Shown here piece by piece: positions 51,125 to 60,797 of a stretch of DNA of 64,000 nucleotides (positions are counted from its first letter, which is position 1; the number at the start of each line of letters is the position of its first letter). The position numbers and the translations under genes were made by a program. The DNA is from Lepidurus packardi (Eukaryota; Arthropoda; Branchiopoda; Notostraca; Triopsidae), in contig JAKZAN010000001.1 in the NCBI GenBank assembly GCA_023053545.1, positions 7,708,565 through 7,772,564 on the forward strand, written 5' to 3'. The notes below the pieces were generated by a model. It saw only the letters and a list, made by a program, of their open reading frames with translations. It was not told the DNA's origin and ran no database searches.

Positions 51125-52671
51125 ATGGAGCAAGTCGTCAGGTGCATTGCTTCTTACTTTCTAGTCCTACTTTTTTGCCTTACAGAATGCCATGCAAAAT
51201 GGGATCAACCATTTAAAGGAGGTAGTCTAGAATTGCAAGTTTTCGCCAGTCATTGTGTGTCGTAATTTTTGGTTTCTTAGAAGAGGATCCCTTTAACGTT
51301 GTTTGTTACTATTCTTTACCTCATATTAATATTAACACGGAAATGCCTCAACCCCCCGCTAATGTGTGCACCCACATTATTGTGGGTTTTGCTACTGTGA
51401 AAAATAGTCTCATAGTCCCGATGGCAGCAAATGATACAAACGTTAGTTAAGGTATCGGTCTCTTTATGCCATTTATTGTGTATTTCTGTCTCTTACTAGG
51501 GTTATTTGGAAATTGTTGGCATGAAGCAAAGACAGCCGCAATTGAGGGTTCTTATTTCTTTGGGAGGTAGCTCTTATGATGGAGATGAGTTTGTTAATAT
51601 GATTTCTTCGGCTAAAGAGAGGATTAAGTAAAAATAGAGCGTACTGTCGAGGACATGGCATACTTATTTACATTCTAGGTTCGCAGAAAGCGTTAAAAGT
51701 TTTATATCTACTTATGGTTTTGATGGTCTGGATCTTGACTGGGAATTCCCGGCTTGGGGTAGACCATTTATAGAAAGATTCCAGTTTATTGCCTTACTAG
51801 TGGAACTCAGGAAAGCTTTAGACCAAGAAGATACAACATCGAATATAATAAACCCCGGCAAACTGTTAACTCTTGCCGTAGCGGCACCTGAAAATATCAT
51901 TGACCGATCGTATCGAATAAAAGATATAGCAAGGTAAATCTGGTTTAATATTCCTAAACGTTTTATTATGGCGTCCCTCTTAATCTAGTTATGCTGATTT
52001 TATTAATGTGATGGCCTATGATTACCATATTTACAAATGGTATTTTCCGTTTACGGCACACAATGCTGCGCTTTTCCCTCATAGAAATGAATTGTTTTTC
52101 TTAAAGTCCTTGAATCTAAACTCGACTGTCCACCACTGGTTAGATTTAGGGATGCCTCGCTCAAAGTTGCTGGTTGGAATACCGACTTACGCTCAAACTT
52201 ACAAGTAAAGGACGTTTTAAAAAATGGGTATGGCTTTAAAATAAAGGTCCGAACATTTCATAGACTATTGTCAAGTTCCTGGCACACAGTATACGCACCT
52301 ACATCAGGGCCTGCTGTTAATCCGCCTTGGGGCCAAATCTCATACGGCGAGGTTTGTCAGTACTTGCGGACTCCAGGAGCAAAGAAGTACTGGGATCGTG
52401 AAAGTGTAGTTCCTTTTGCTGCGATGGACCGTATGTGGATTTCTTACGAGAACGAAAAAAGCGCACGAAACAAAGTAATTTTCGTATGCGTTCCTGAAAT
52501 GCGAATTCTGATTAAATTTCCATCTATTTTTTACGATAGGTGGATTGGGCCAAAACGTTACAGTTAGGGGGAGTTATGGTCTTTGCTATTAACTTGGATG
52601 ACTTCGGGTGCGAATGTGGTATCAACCCATATCCAATACTACATGCTATACGGGAGGCAGCGGATAACTAA
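51125..52671 (+). CDS. GH18 chitinase-family protein, secreted
   Basis: Seven exons, 51125-51221, 51281-51441, 51500-51627, 51679-51933, 51989-52204, 52264-52474 and 52540-52671; 399 residues. A signal peptide (CIASYFLVLLFCLTECHA) precedes a single GH18 barrel: FNVVCYYSLP (beta1), LRVLISLGGSS (beta3), the catalytic motif FDGLDLDWEFP (beta4, about residues 143-153, with the acid Glu present), and VMAYDYH (beta6). The family cleaves beta-1,4 GlcNAc links in chitin or binds them. No chitin-binding (CBM14) domain or Ser/Thr linker follows. At the beta8 strand the usual (V/I)WA(L/I)DLDDF reads VFAINLDDF, replacing the conserved Trp of the -1 subsite floor with Phe. Active enzyme or modified lectin cannot be settled from sequence. 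Confidence 0.9.
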
Positions 52672-53494
52672 AAGTTACGCAATACTTACACAGTAGGCCA
52701 TAATTCCTGTTTAATGAACTTGAAAGAAATTAAAAACGCTCTTTTCATTGATTGAAGAGCTGATATAAAGAGTCAGCTCCTGGGAGTCAATTCCGATCTC
52801 TCCCAAGAGCAGAAGTAATTTTCTAGTTCATAGTTCATTTGGAGAGTTAGAATCCCGTGATAGCGTGTAGTTTTGATTTTCTGCGTGAATATTAAAGAAA
52901 GAAAAACTCCTGGAAGTCAAGCTGTGTCGGTCCCGGTCAGTGCTTGGGTGGGTGACCACCTGGGAACACCGGGTGCTGTTGACATTTTGTCATATTTAAT
53001 ATAATCTTATTTTATTAAGGGGAAATAGTTTCAGCACTTTGAAAATACAAAACTAGTATCATAAAACTTGGGGTAATTAGAGCTCTGATATTTTTAAAAT
53101 TAATTATTACTCAGCACGTTTGCGAAGTCGCATAATCGCTTGGAAACCAAGTCTGGTCTTTTCAGTATGGCAGTAAGGTGACAAATTCTGCAAGGTAAAT
53201 AATACTATGGATAAGAATCTTGCAAAGCGTATACCAACTAATTACTTAAGGTTAAGCATTTAACTAACAGTTTATACGAGTTTCACGGGGTATTTAACGC
53301 ACCCTACTCAAATGCCATCTTGCGACTCGTAATATTCCTATCTTTGTGCATTTTCCCGCTAGTTATAGGAACAGCTGAAGAAGGCGTGGTAATGGGTTTA
53401 GTGTCTGAAGTAAAGAATAAACACATTCAGAATGAACTGTTAACCCGTTAACCCAGTTCTGGTGATGGAAGAAGCGTAATTATTTTTAATCAAA
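52672..53494. other. Intergenic between chitinase and GALNT genes
   Basis: Holds the 5S-derived fragment and a possible minus-strand exon at 53115-53192 (acceptor TTGCAG, then NLSPYCHTEKTRLGFQAIMR and a stop) of unknown identity. Nothing else seen. Confidence 0.35.
52909..52983 (+). pseudogene. 5S rRNA-derived fragment (3' two thirds)
   Basis: AAGTCAAGCTGTGTCGG, then TCAGTGCTTGGGTGGGTGAC and CACCTGGGAACACCGGGTGC follow 5S rRNA in order through the internal control region to the 3' end, with scattered changes and a closing GTTGAC before T residues. The first third of the gene is missing. Either a truncated 5S pseudogene or the 5S-like head of a degraded SINE3-type element. Confidence 0.75.
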
Positions 53495-55967
53495 ATGCGA
53501 CAGCATTTTCTCCCTTTCCTTGTAGGGATTGTCTTTACATCCTTACTCTGGGTGATTATGATATATTTTTATTTGGGATCGAACTATGGAACAAATACGA
53601 GCCAAGTTTTGCCAGGCTACCATTACTCGTCTCAACCCTTGTCACGAAACCATAACTCGAAATTGTCTAATGATGTTGACAACTCCGACGAACTTGTCGG
53701 GGGATGGAAGAAAAATCTGGATTTTAAGAAGAACGTACTAAATGACTTTGCAGTCAAAGATACCGCAGCAGCTGGAGGGAAGGGAGCTTCTGAAAACGAA
53801 GTAGAAAAGCTGGGATTAGTACAAAGCGAGTTTGACAAGACTTTGCGTCAAGAAGGCTACAAAAATCATGCATTCAACACCTTAGTTAGCCATAGATTGG
53901 ACATGCATCGCGAAATCCCAGATACCAGGAATAAACTGTAGGAATTCTTTTAGCCCATAGACCTAATTCGCATTCTTCTCTTTTAGATGCAAAACCCAAG
54001 AGTATTCAGCCAAGCTTCCAAATGCTTCCATCATTATTTGTTTTTACAACGAAGACAAGCAAACGCTATTCCGAACAGTCCACAGCGTTCTTGATAGAAC
54101 GCCCGAAAATTTGATTCATGAAATCATTCTTGTTGACGACACTAGCGATACAAGTACTTTTTGCATATTATATTTTGTAATGTATTTTTTTTTTTTTTTT
54201 TTTTTTTGAAGCTGGGTCGCATGAAGAAATTCGTGAATACACAAGCAAACAATTCCCTTCCAAAGTTTCCTTGACAAGGACACGCAGAAGAGAAGGACTG
54301 ATTCGGGCGCGAATATTTGGAGCTCATCAAGCTAGTGGACAAGTATGCTTTCGACATTCGGATAATTTAGGCGTAGGATACACATGTTTCTTAGGTACTA
54401 ATGTTCTTGGACAGTCATTGTGAAGTCAATAAAGATTGGCTGCAACCCATGCTACGGCGTATTGCCGAAGATCGAACTACTGTGGTCACACCAATCATTG
54501 ATATAATAAACCCTGATACTTTCCTGTACACAGCGTCCCCTTTGGTGAGAGGCGGTTTTAATTGGGGTCTTCATTTCAAGTGGGATAGCCTGCCAGAAGG
54601 CACCCTCAAAACTCCCGAAGACTTCATAAAGCCCATTCCGTACTTGTTAATTAACCTATTAGTAGTTCATTTTAAACCAGCTTTTTCGTTTTGCCCAGGT
54701 CCCCAACCATGGCAGGTGGACTTTTTGCCATGGACCGAGACTACTTTCTGGATGTGGGAGAATATGATGCTGGCATGAATATTTGGGGAGGAGAAAACTT
54801 AGAGATGTCGTTTAGAGTAAGTTTGTTTTTGCTACCTTGCTCGCTATTTCGTTCTAACTTGGCCGAGTATTCGAATGGTAGCTCAGTAAGGTATATGTAT
54901 AGGTATGGCAATGTGGAGGTCGCCTGGAGATCATCCCTTGCTCTCGAGTAGGTCACATATTCCGGCGTCGACGCCCATATGGATCGCCTACTGGCGAGGA
55001 TACTATGACGTATAATTCCTTACGTATGGCCCACGTATGGATGGATAAATATATCGTACGTGAAACTAAGTCACGTGTAGTAAAGCGCGTAGTCCAAATA
55101 CTTTCTCTTATTAGGAACACTACTTCCAAACGCGGCCAGAAGCCAAGAAGATGAAGTATGGGGATGTAAGTTCTAGGCTGAGACTAAGAGAACAGCTTAA
55201 ATGCAAGGATTTTCAATGGTATTTGAAGAATGTCTATCCCGAGCAAACGCTACCTAGCTCGGATCCCAAAGAAGCAATAGCAAAAACGGCGAGCAAAGAT
55301 AGAATTAAAAAGAAACTGGAAGCAATGCATCTGAAGAGCGATAAATGGAGACCCAAACTACGCTCTAAAAACTATGTCCAGTCTCTTCAAGTAAACCCAA
55401 CAAGTTTTACCTGACCCATTTATAATGCTACTTAATATAGTTGAGATTAGCTGGTACAAAGTACTGTGCACAAAGTAAAGGGTCCATTACGGACAAAGGA
55501 AGTACGTTAGTTTTAGCCAAGTGCAGTGAGGCAAAGAAACAAGTACAATATTGTTTGTTATTTTTTTTACTTCGGTTCGTAACATTTTCTGCGTTTTAGC
55601 AATGGTGGAAGAGTGACAAAGGCGAGTTTATTTTGGCGCAGGTTTTATGTTTAGAAGCTGGTGAAGAAGGGTTGGACGAATTGAATCAACCTCGCTTAAG
55701 TAAATGTCATGAGATGGGTGGTCATCAGCAGTGGAGTAATAAAGGAGACGTAAGTACTATGACGTAATGTTTATCGTGTTAATAAACATCGTTTGTTTTG
55801 GTTCTTTCGGTTTTTAGATATCCGTGCCCATCTACAACTTAGCTGCAGGGTTGTGTTTGGGAGTGAAGGAAATTTCTGTGGACGCTCCTGTTTTGTCCGT
55901 GTTATGTGGCGAGGAACGCCAAAATCAGTGGGATATATTGGAGATTAAACGCAACGCAGCTACTTAG
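53495..55967 (+). CDS. Polypeptide N-acetylgalactosaminyltransferase (GALNT/PGANT)
   Basis: Nine exons, 53495-53937, 53987-54153, 54212-54342, 54395-54639, 54699-54816, 54903-55055, 55115-55390, 55600-55749 and 55818-55967; 610 residues. A type II anchor ([20 protein letters not shown], about 8-27) leads a stem, then the GT27 catalytic domain: [22 protein letters not shown], the Mn-binding FLDSHCEV (D-x-H) and the Gal/GalNAc-T motif [27 protein letters not shown] follows. The C-terminus is a ricin-type lectin domain (CLEAG, QQWS, CLGV, QNQWDI). It starts mucin-type O-glycans by moving GalNAc from UDP-GalNAc to Ser/Thr in the Golgi. The exact isoform (GALNT11/Pgant35A-like or other) is not settled. 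Confidence 0.93.
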
Positions 55968-55973
55968 CACTTA

Positions 55974-55979
55974 AATAAA
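55974..55979 (+). terminator. Poly(A) signal of the GALNT gene
   Basis: AATAAA seven bases after the GALNT stop codon; close, but the next downstream signals lie in the territory of the convergent COX4 transcript. Confidence 0.4.
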
Positions 55980-56383
55980 ACGCTAGCCCGATATTCTTTA
56001 CTCCATGAGAGCCCATTGCTCAATGTAAACTTAGTTTTCAAAGTTTTGTATCATACAGATAGCGTGTTTTCACGTTTAAACGCGGTTCGGCATTAGTCTT
56101 TGTAATTTTCTCGAGCTACATAGTTTTTTTTTTCTTTTTCTCAGAGATCAATCCGGGGAGCGATTGAAACGGTATTGCCGCCCCACTACTTAACGACTAC
56201 AAGCCGAACTTTGCATGGGTGAGAACATGACAGCCAAATACTTATGTAATGCTTCTGTTTCATGGGAAAAAAGTTATTAAGCACTTGGTTTGTTCTATTC
56301 ACAGGTTTATTTCATATTTTTCCTATGTTTGGTTTTCTAGACATTGAAGTACGTCTCCAACTCGACACTTGGCTGTTGCAGTT

Positions 56384-56993
56384 TTACTTCCACTGTCCCT
56401 TTTCGTAATCCCATTTGGAAGCAATACCTTCCACGGGATTCATGGCTGCATCCAGCATGCGTTTCAACTGAGCTTCTTGCCTTTCTTCCGTGAAGGTAGG
56501 AGGTAGATCGGAGTAAACAAATTTCTTCATCCACAGGAAAACCCAAACGGACAAGGAAATGGCGACAAGGCTAAGGCCGACCACGGACTTCCATTCACCA
56601 GTAGGAGCTTTTACTTCGGCGAAGGTTTGAGCGAAAGAAGCGCGGTAAAGAGCTTTTTTCTCTTCAAGAGTAAGTTTATTCCAATCACCAGCTTCCTTGT
56701 CTCGCATAGCCTAACGATAACGTCCAAATGGTTAAAATTCTTATCTACTGGAGAACAAAATTCACCTGGATATCAGGAGTGTTTTCCTTGTAGCGAATTG
56801 CGGGGAAGGGGAAATCGACGCGGTCTACGTAGTTGGCTGTGCCATTGAAGCCATAACCGACTATTTCGCGGTTACCAATCTTCTCATGAGTGGTATCATG
56901 GTAGCAAGCACTTTGGCCGCCCTGTTTCAAATACAGGGGTGCGCGTTGCTGAACTTGGCGGCCACAGGTCCGAAATACATGTCTAGACAACAT
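56384..56993 (-). CDS. COX4: Cytochrome c oxidase subunit 4
   Basis: Two exons on the minus strand, 56993-56766 and 56710-56384, joined in phase 0, 184 residues. The first about 30 residues (MLSRHVFRTCGRQVQQRAP) are basic and amphipathic, a mitochondrial presequence. KEAGDWNKLTLEEKKALYRA, FAQTFAEVKAPTGEWK, one membrane helix (VVGLSLVAISLSVWVFLWM) and DAAMNPVEGIASKWDYEKGQ are COX4 signatures. It is a nuclear-encoded inner-membrane subunit of complex IV. It converges with the GALNT gene; minus-strand AATAAA lies at 56306-56311. Its start faces EOGT across 597 bp. Confidence 0.96.
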
Positions 56994-57590
56994 TTCACCT
57001 AAAATACAAATTACTGATCATTATTCGCTAAGAGTACGGCTAAATACATAAACAGTAAGCTGTTTCTTTTACTGCAAGCAAGCCCATACATTTTTTGCTG
57101 GCTTAAAAACTAGCAAACCACTCAAAAACTTGTTTGAATCTATGACAAACAACCAACAACATAGAAACTATTGCAAAATGTCATTCTTTACGCTCTAATA
57201 TAGCTAATTTGAAAGCAAAATGTATCGCACCTTTTGGCTGCAAACGACGGCAATGCAAATGTAGGGAAACCCACAATCAAATCAGAACTTGACTTATGAT
57301 TTGCTAGTGATATTTCTTGGTAATAATTATTTACTTTAATTAAAATGCTTTATAACCAGAATTATTATTTTTGTGAGTAGGTGCAAATTTTTCTTATTTT
57401 AGCAATACATATTCTGATTTAGTCAGACCGTTTTGACGTCACGTACTTTCCTGCATGATGGGAGAATCTAGATTATTGGAATGTTTGTGATCGATTAACC
57501 ATAAAAAGTTTCGTGGTATTTTTGTCTGCGTGTGTCAAGTAGCCAAAGGTTGCATTTGAGATTTGACCTTTAAAGCTTGTCTGTTTTACA
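56994..57590. promoter_or_regulatory. Divergent promoter region between COX4 and EOGT
   Basis: The two ATGs point away across 597 bp of AT-rich DNA. GACGTCACG near 57434 is a CRE/ATF-like palindrome. No coding exon. Confidence 0.45.
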
Positions 57591-59556
57591 ATGAAGTTTG
57601 CTAAGGATTTAAGTATAATTTTCCTTTATGCGGCAGCTTTATTTGTCAAATGCATCATCACAACAGAAGCTGGAAAGCCTTCTTGGCGCCAAATTGAAAC
57701 GAGCTTGAACCTTCCGAAAGAGCATCTTTTGCGGTACTTTAGTTCTTTTCCTAACTTAAAGCAGCAGTGCTTGGGTAATGTGGATTGCCCTGCTGATCTT
57801 AAAGTAACATTCTTACTTTCCTTGAGATCCTATTTCTTTAACAGTGTATTATTACGTTAATTAGGAGAAGCTTTTTAAAGCGAATCATTGTTGGGGATAT
57901 GAAGAAGGATGTACAAAAGAAGCAGCTTACAGTCAGCCGCATTGTCCAGGAGATCATAAGGGTTGGGTTACTTCAAAAACCCAACAAAAAGAAACGTTTT
58001 ACAGTCAAGCTGATTTTGGTTATATCCAGGTTCAGAATAAGTCCAAGACTTTACTCTGTTCTCCACAAAAAGAAGTAAAAGCACAGCAAGAAGCAAAAGC
58101 GCCTTTTGAAAACTTGTCTTGTAGGAAGATGGGATGCTTGAATGTACCCAAAACTTGCAGTTTTGTCATGGAAAAAACATTTGGATCGACTTTCGTAATA
58201 TCACCAAAGATACCGAATCAGCACGATATCGAATGGATGTCCTCAACCCTGGTCAAATTGCTGCTACTTGTCAGCTCGACACTAAAACTCTAAGTACCAT
58301 GCTGGGCCACCTAAGTCCTCTTCAATCCTGGGCCCCCGAGATGCGTCACTTCACAAATTTCAGTCAAAATCCCTTTGAAGCCGACCAATGTGATGAAGTC
58401 ATCGACGAGCCAACGTATATAATGAAAATTGATGCTAGTAAGGTTCCGAAGTCCTCATAAAACATCATATCAATTGAAAGGTGGTTCTAGGTGTCAACAT
58501 GTACCACCACTTCTGTGATTTTTTCAACCTATACGCCTCCTTGCACTTGAACGGTACCCACATTGATATGTTTAGTAGGAATCGGCGTGTTCTCATATGG
58601 GAGACGTTTCCTTATTATTCCAATTTTGCACTGACTTGGTCGGCATTTACACGCCACCAGCCTTGGAACCTGCGAGTTTTCCAAGGCAAAAGAGTGTGTT
58701 TCAAAGAAGCTTTATTTTCTCTTTTACCTAGAATGATCTATGGACTGTTTTACAACACCCCATTGGTAACCTATTAAGTTATTCTTAACAGAATACAGCT
58801 TGTGACTAAACTTTTCTTTCAATAGATATGGGGCTGTGAATCGAGTGGATTATTTCATGCGTTTTCTCAATTTGTTTTAACACGATTGCACATTCCATGG
58901 CCAAATCAGCGACCTTTTGGTAAAGTCTACATTACCTTACTATCCCGCGATACTCAATACCGAAGAATACTCAACGAGGATCAGCTTTTGCTTGCTTTGC
59001 AAAGTAATCCAAACTACGTCGTCCAAAAGGTAACTTGAAGTATACCGATTTTTCTGAAACAGAAGTTAACTTTTGGTCTAAACAGGCAGTTTTTACGCAT
59101 TTAACCGATTTTCGTCAACAATTAACTGTGATTCAACAAACCGATATCCTTATTGGGATGCATGGAGCGGGTTTGACCCATTTGCTCTTTCTACCGGACT
59201 GGGCAGTTGTATTCGAGCTGTATGTTTTGTATAAACCATTTCACACCCGACAACTTACAGAACGTGAGAACATACATTGTAATGATTGTTTTATTTCAAG
59301 GTACAATTGTGAAGATGATGGCTGCTATTCAGATCTGGCACGACTAAGAGGAGTGAAATATTTAACTTGGCGTGACAAAAGCAAGTTAAAAGCTCAAGAC
59401 AGTGGTCATCATCCCTCAGGTGGCGGTCATGCCAAATTCACGAATTACTATTTCAACGTGGATGAATTTTCATCTTTGGTCGAGGAAGCCGCCGGTCACG
59501 TGCTGAAACACCCATTGTTTCCCCATGGTTCGTTCCAGTGGCGTGAAGAGCTTTGA
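57591..59556 (+). CDS. EOGT: EGF domain-specific O-linked GlcNAc transferase
   Basis: Seven exons, 57591-57803, 57865-58074, 58125-58437, 58491-58765, 58826-59029, 59086-59219 and 59301-59556; 534 residues. A signal peptide ([17 protein letters not shown]) leads the GT61-fold enzyme: [48 protein letters not shown] (family DxD-like FCDFFN region), [23 protein letters not shown], and [20 protein letters not shown]. It ends REEL, a KDEL-type ER-retrieval variant (human ends KRDEL). The enzyme adds O-GlcNAc to a Thr/Ser between the fifth and sixth Cys of EGF domains (Notch, Dumpy-like proteins) in the ER lumen. The intron 59220-59300 is 81 bp and has no stop in frame. Confidence 0.96.
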
Positions 59557-60053
59557 AAGAAGAGGACAAAATGGATTTTATCCTTTCTTTTTAACAAATT
59601 TTCTTCCTAATCTGTGATAAATCAATCGCTATATACTTACCGAGTGCAAACCTGCTCAATAGCTCTCTATAAAAACCGCTTCAATCTGTTTCCTTCTCGT
59701 CTGCTGCCGATATATGTGTTTCAGGAGCCCCGCGACCCATACGTACGGCGCAAGACTATTCCACGTTGATCCTGACATTGTGCACCTCTCCAGTTGCATC
59801 GTACCGCTTAAGCTTAACACATGTGAAACCCAGGAGCTGAATCCTGTCTTAGGTCAGTGCAGTGCGCGAATGTAAAACTTACTAACTATTCCATATAAAC
59901 AGGGAGCAGAATAGTATTATTAACCAGTACCCCAAAATGACAACTACAAAACCCGTAAATCCTACACTTTAAGAGCAAGTAAATACTATGCATTAATTGA
60001 ACCAAATTTGCATAACTATAAAAGCTCAATGCGGGTGTTTGGGAAAGACCACC
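59557..60053 (+). promoter_or_regulatory. EOGT 3' flank and promoter of the MSRRKQ zinc-finger gene
   Basis: No coding exon seen. CTATAAAAG at about 60016-60024 lies 30-38 bases before the next ATG, a TATA box consistent with a very short leader. Confidence 0.4.
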
Positions 60054-60797
60054 ATGTCTCGTCGAAAGCAAGCTATGCCACGTGCTTTCAAACGTAAGTA
60101 TTTTTACCTATAATTCCGCAACCAGCAGCATTTTGGGAGAATTCCTCGTGTTTGCTCAGGGCTCAAGGTTTACTTTAGGGCTTGTCTGTCCCCGTGCATG
60201 TTATCCTTGTTCCATGTGTTGTGTATGGAGTGTCCCATGAGGTTCTGGTACACCTTTAAGTTGGGGGTGGCAGGGCGTGGGTTGTTCTCGGGAGATTTAC
60301 ACTACGTTCGCTTCCTGCAGCTCCCATGGGTGGGAGAGAAAGGGCGTTTTTTTATCTAAATTTTGTGCTTTACTTTTAGTAGTGATGATAAGTAAGAATC
60401 TAAAGAGAAACTTCGGACAGCCGGAATTTTTCTTTTTTTTCTTTTGGTAGCTCCGAAACAAAACACAGGAAAAGGAAAATGTGGCGAATTCTCTAAGGGG
60501 AATCCGTGGAGGTTGACGTTTGGGTAAAAAGTTAGAAGGGCAGCGAACGAGTTCAATTTTAAACAGACACTATGCGGCTGTGGACCCTGCCTTCCTTTCG
60601 TGTGGTCCCTATGGGGTTCAGGGTCCTCGTGTACAGTATATACTGTGTGAATTGTAGATTTTGGATTGGAGCATCTCAGTTCTCTCTAATGTGGCATTGA
60701 ATATTTTACTTGGGAACAGGAGAGGATATCGCCGAACCCGAATTGATGGTTCTGGCCCAGGACACCGACGAGAGTGGTCATGCAGAAGACTTCCCAG
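60054..60797 (+). CDS. N-terminal exons of a zinc-finger regulator with NuRD-recruiting MSRRKQ motif (partial)
   Basis: Exon 60054-60093 encodes MSRRKQAMPRAFK and ends in phase 1 at GTAAGT. Exon 60720-60797 continues R-EDIAEPELMVLAQDTDESG, then HAEDFP and leaves in phase 1 at GTGAGC. MSRRKQ at the very N-terminus is the RBBP4/NuRD-binding motif of FOG/ZFPM, SALL and BCL11 zinc-finger proteins; a tiny first exon with this motif, followed by an acidic exon, is the usual layout in these families. No zinc finger lies within the window, so the rest is beyond 64000 and the subfamily is open. MPRAFKRED is nearest to FOG (NPRQIKR) or BCL11 (KPQHLSKRE). Confidence 0.7.

Noticed and set aside
53115..53192. 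Possible minus-strand exon reading NLSPYCHTEKTRLGFQAIMR then a stop
   Set aside because: A fair acceptor and protein-like content, but no upstream exon joins it cleanly in phase and no family is recognised; too little to call a gene.
57591..59556. Operon-like or co-regulated glycosylation cluster (EOGT, GALNT, GMDS with Egfr)
   Set aside because: The genes lie on different strands, are separated by unrelated genes, and have separate promoters; proximity is probably chance.
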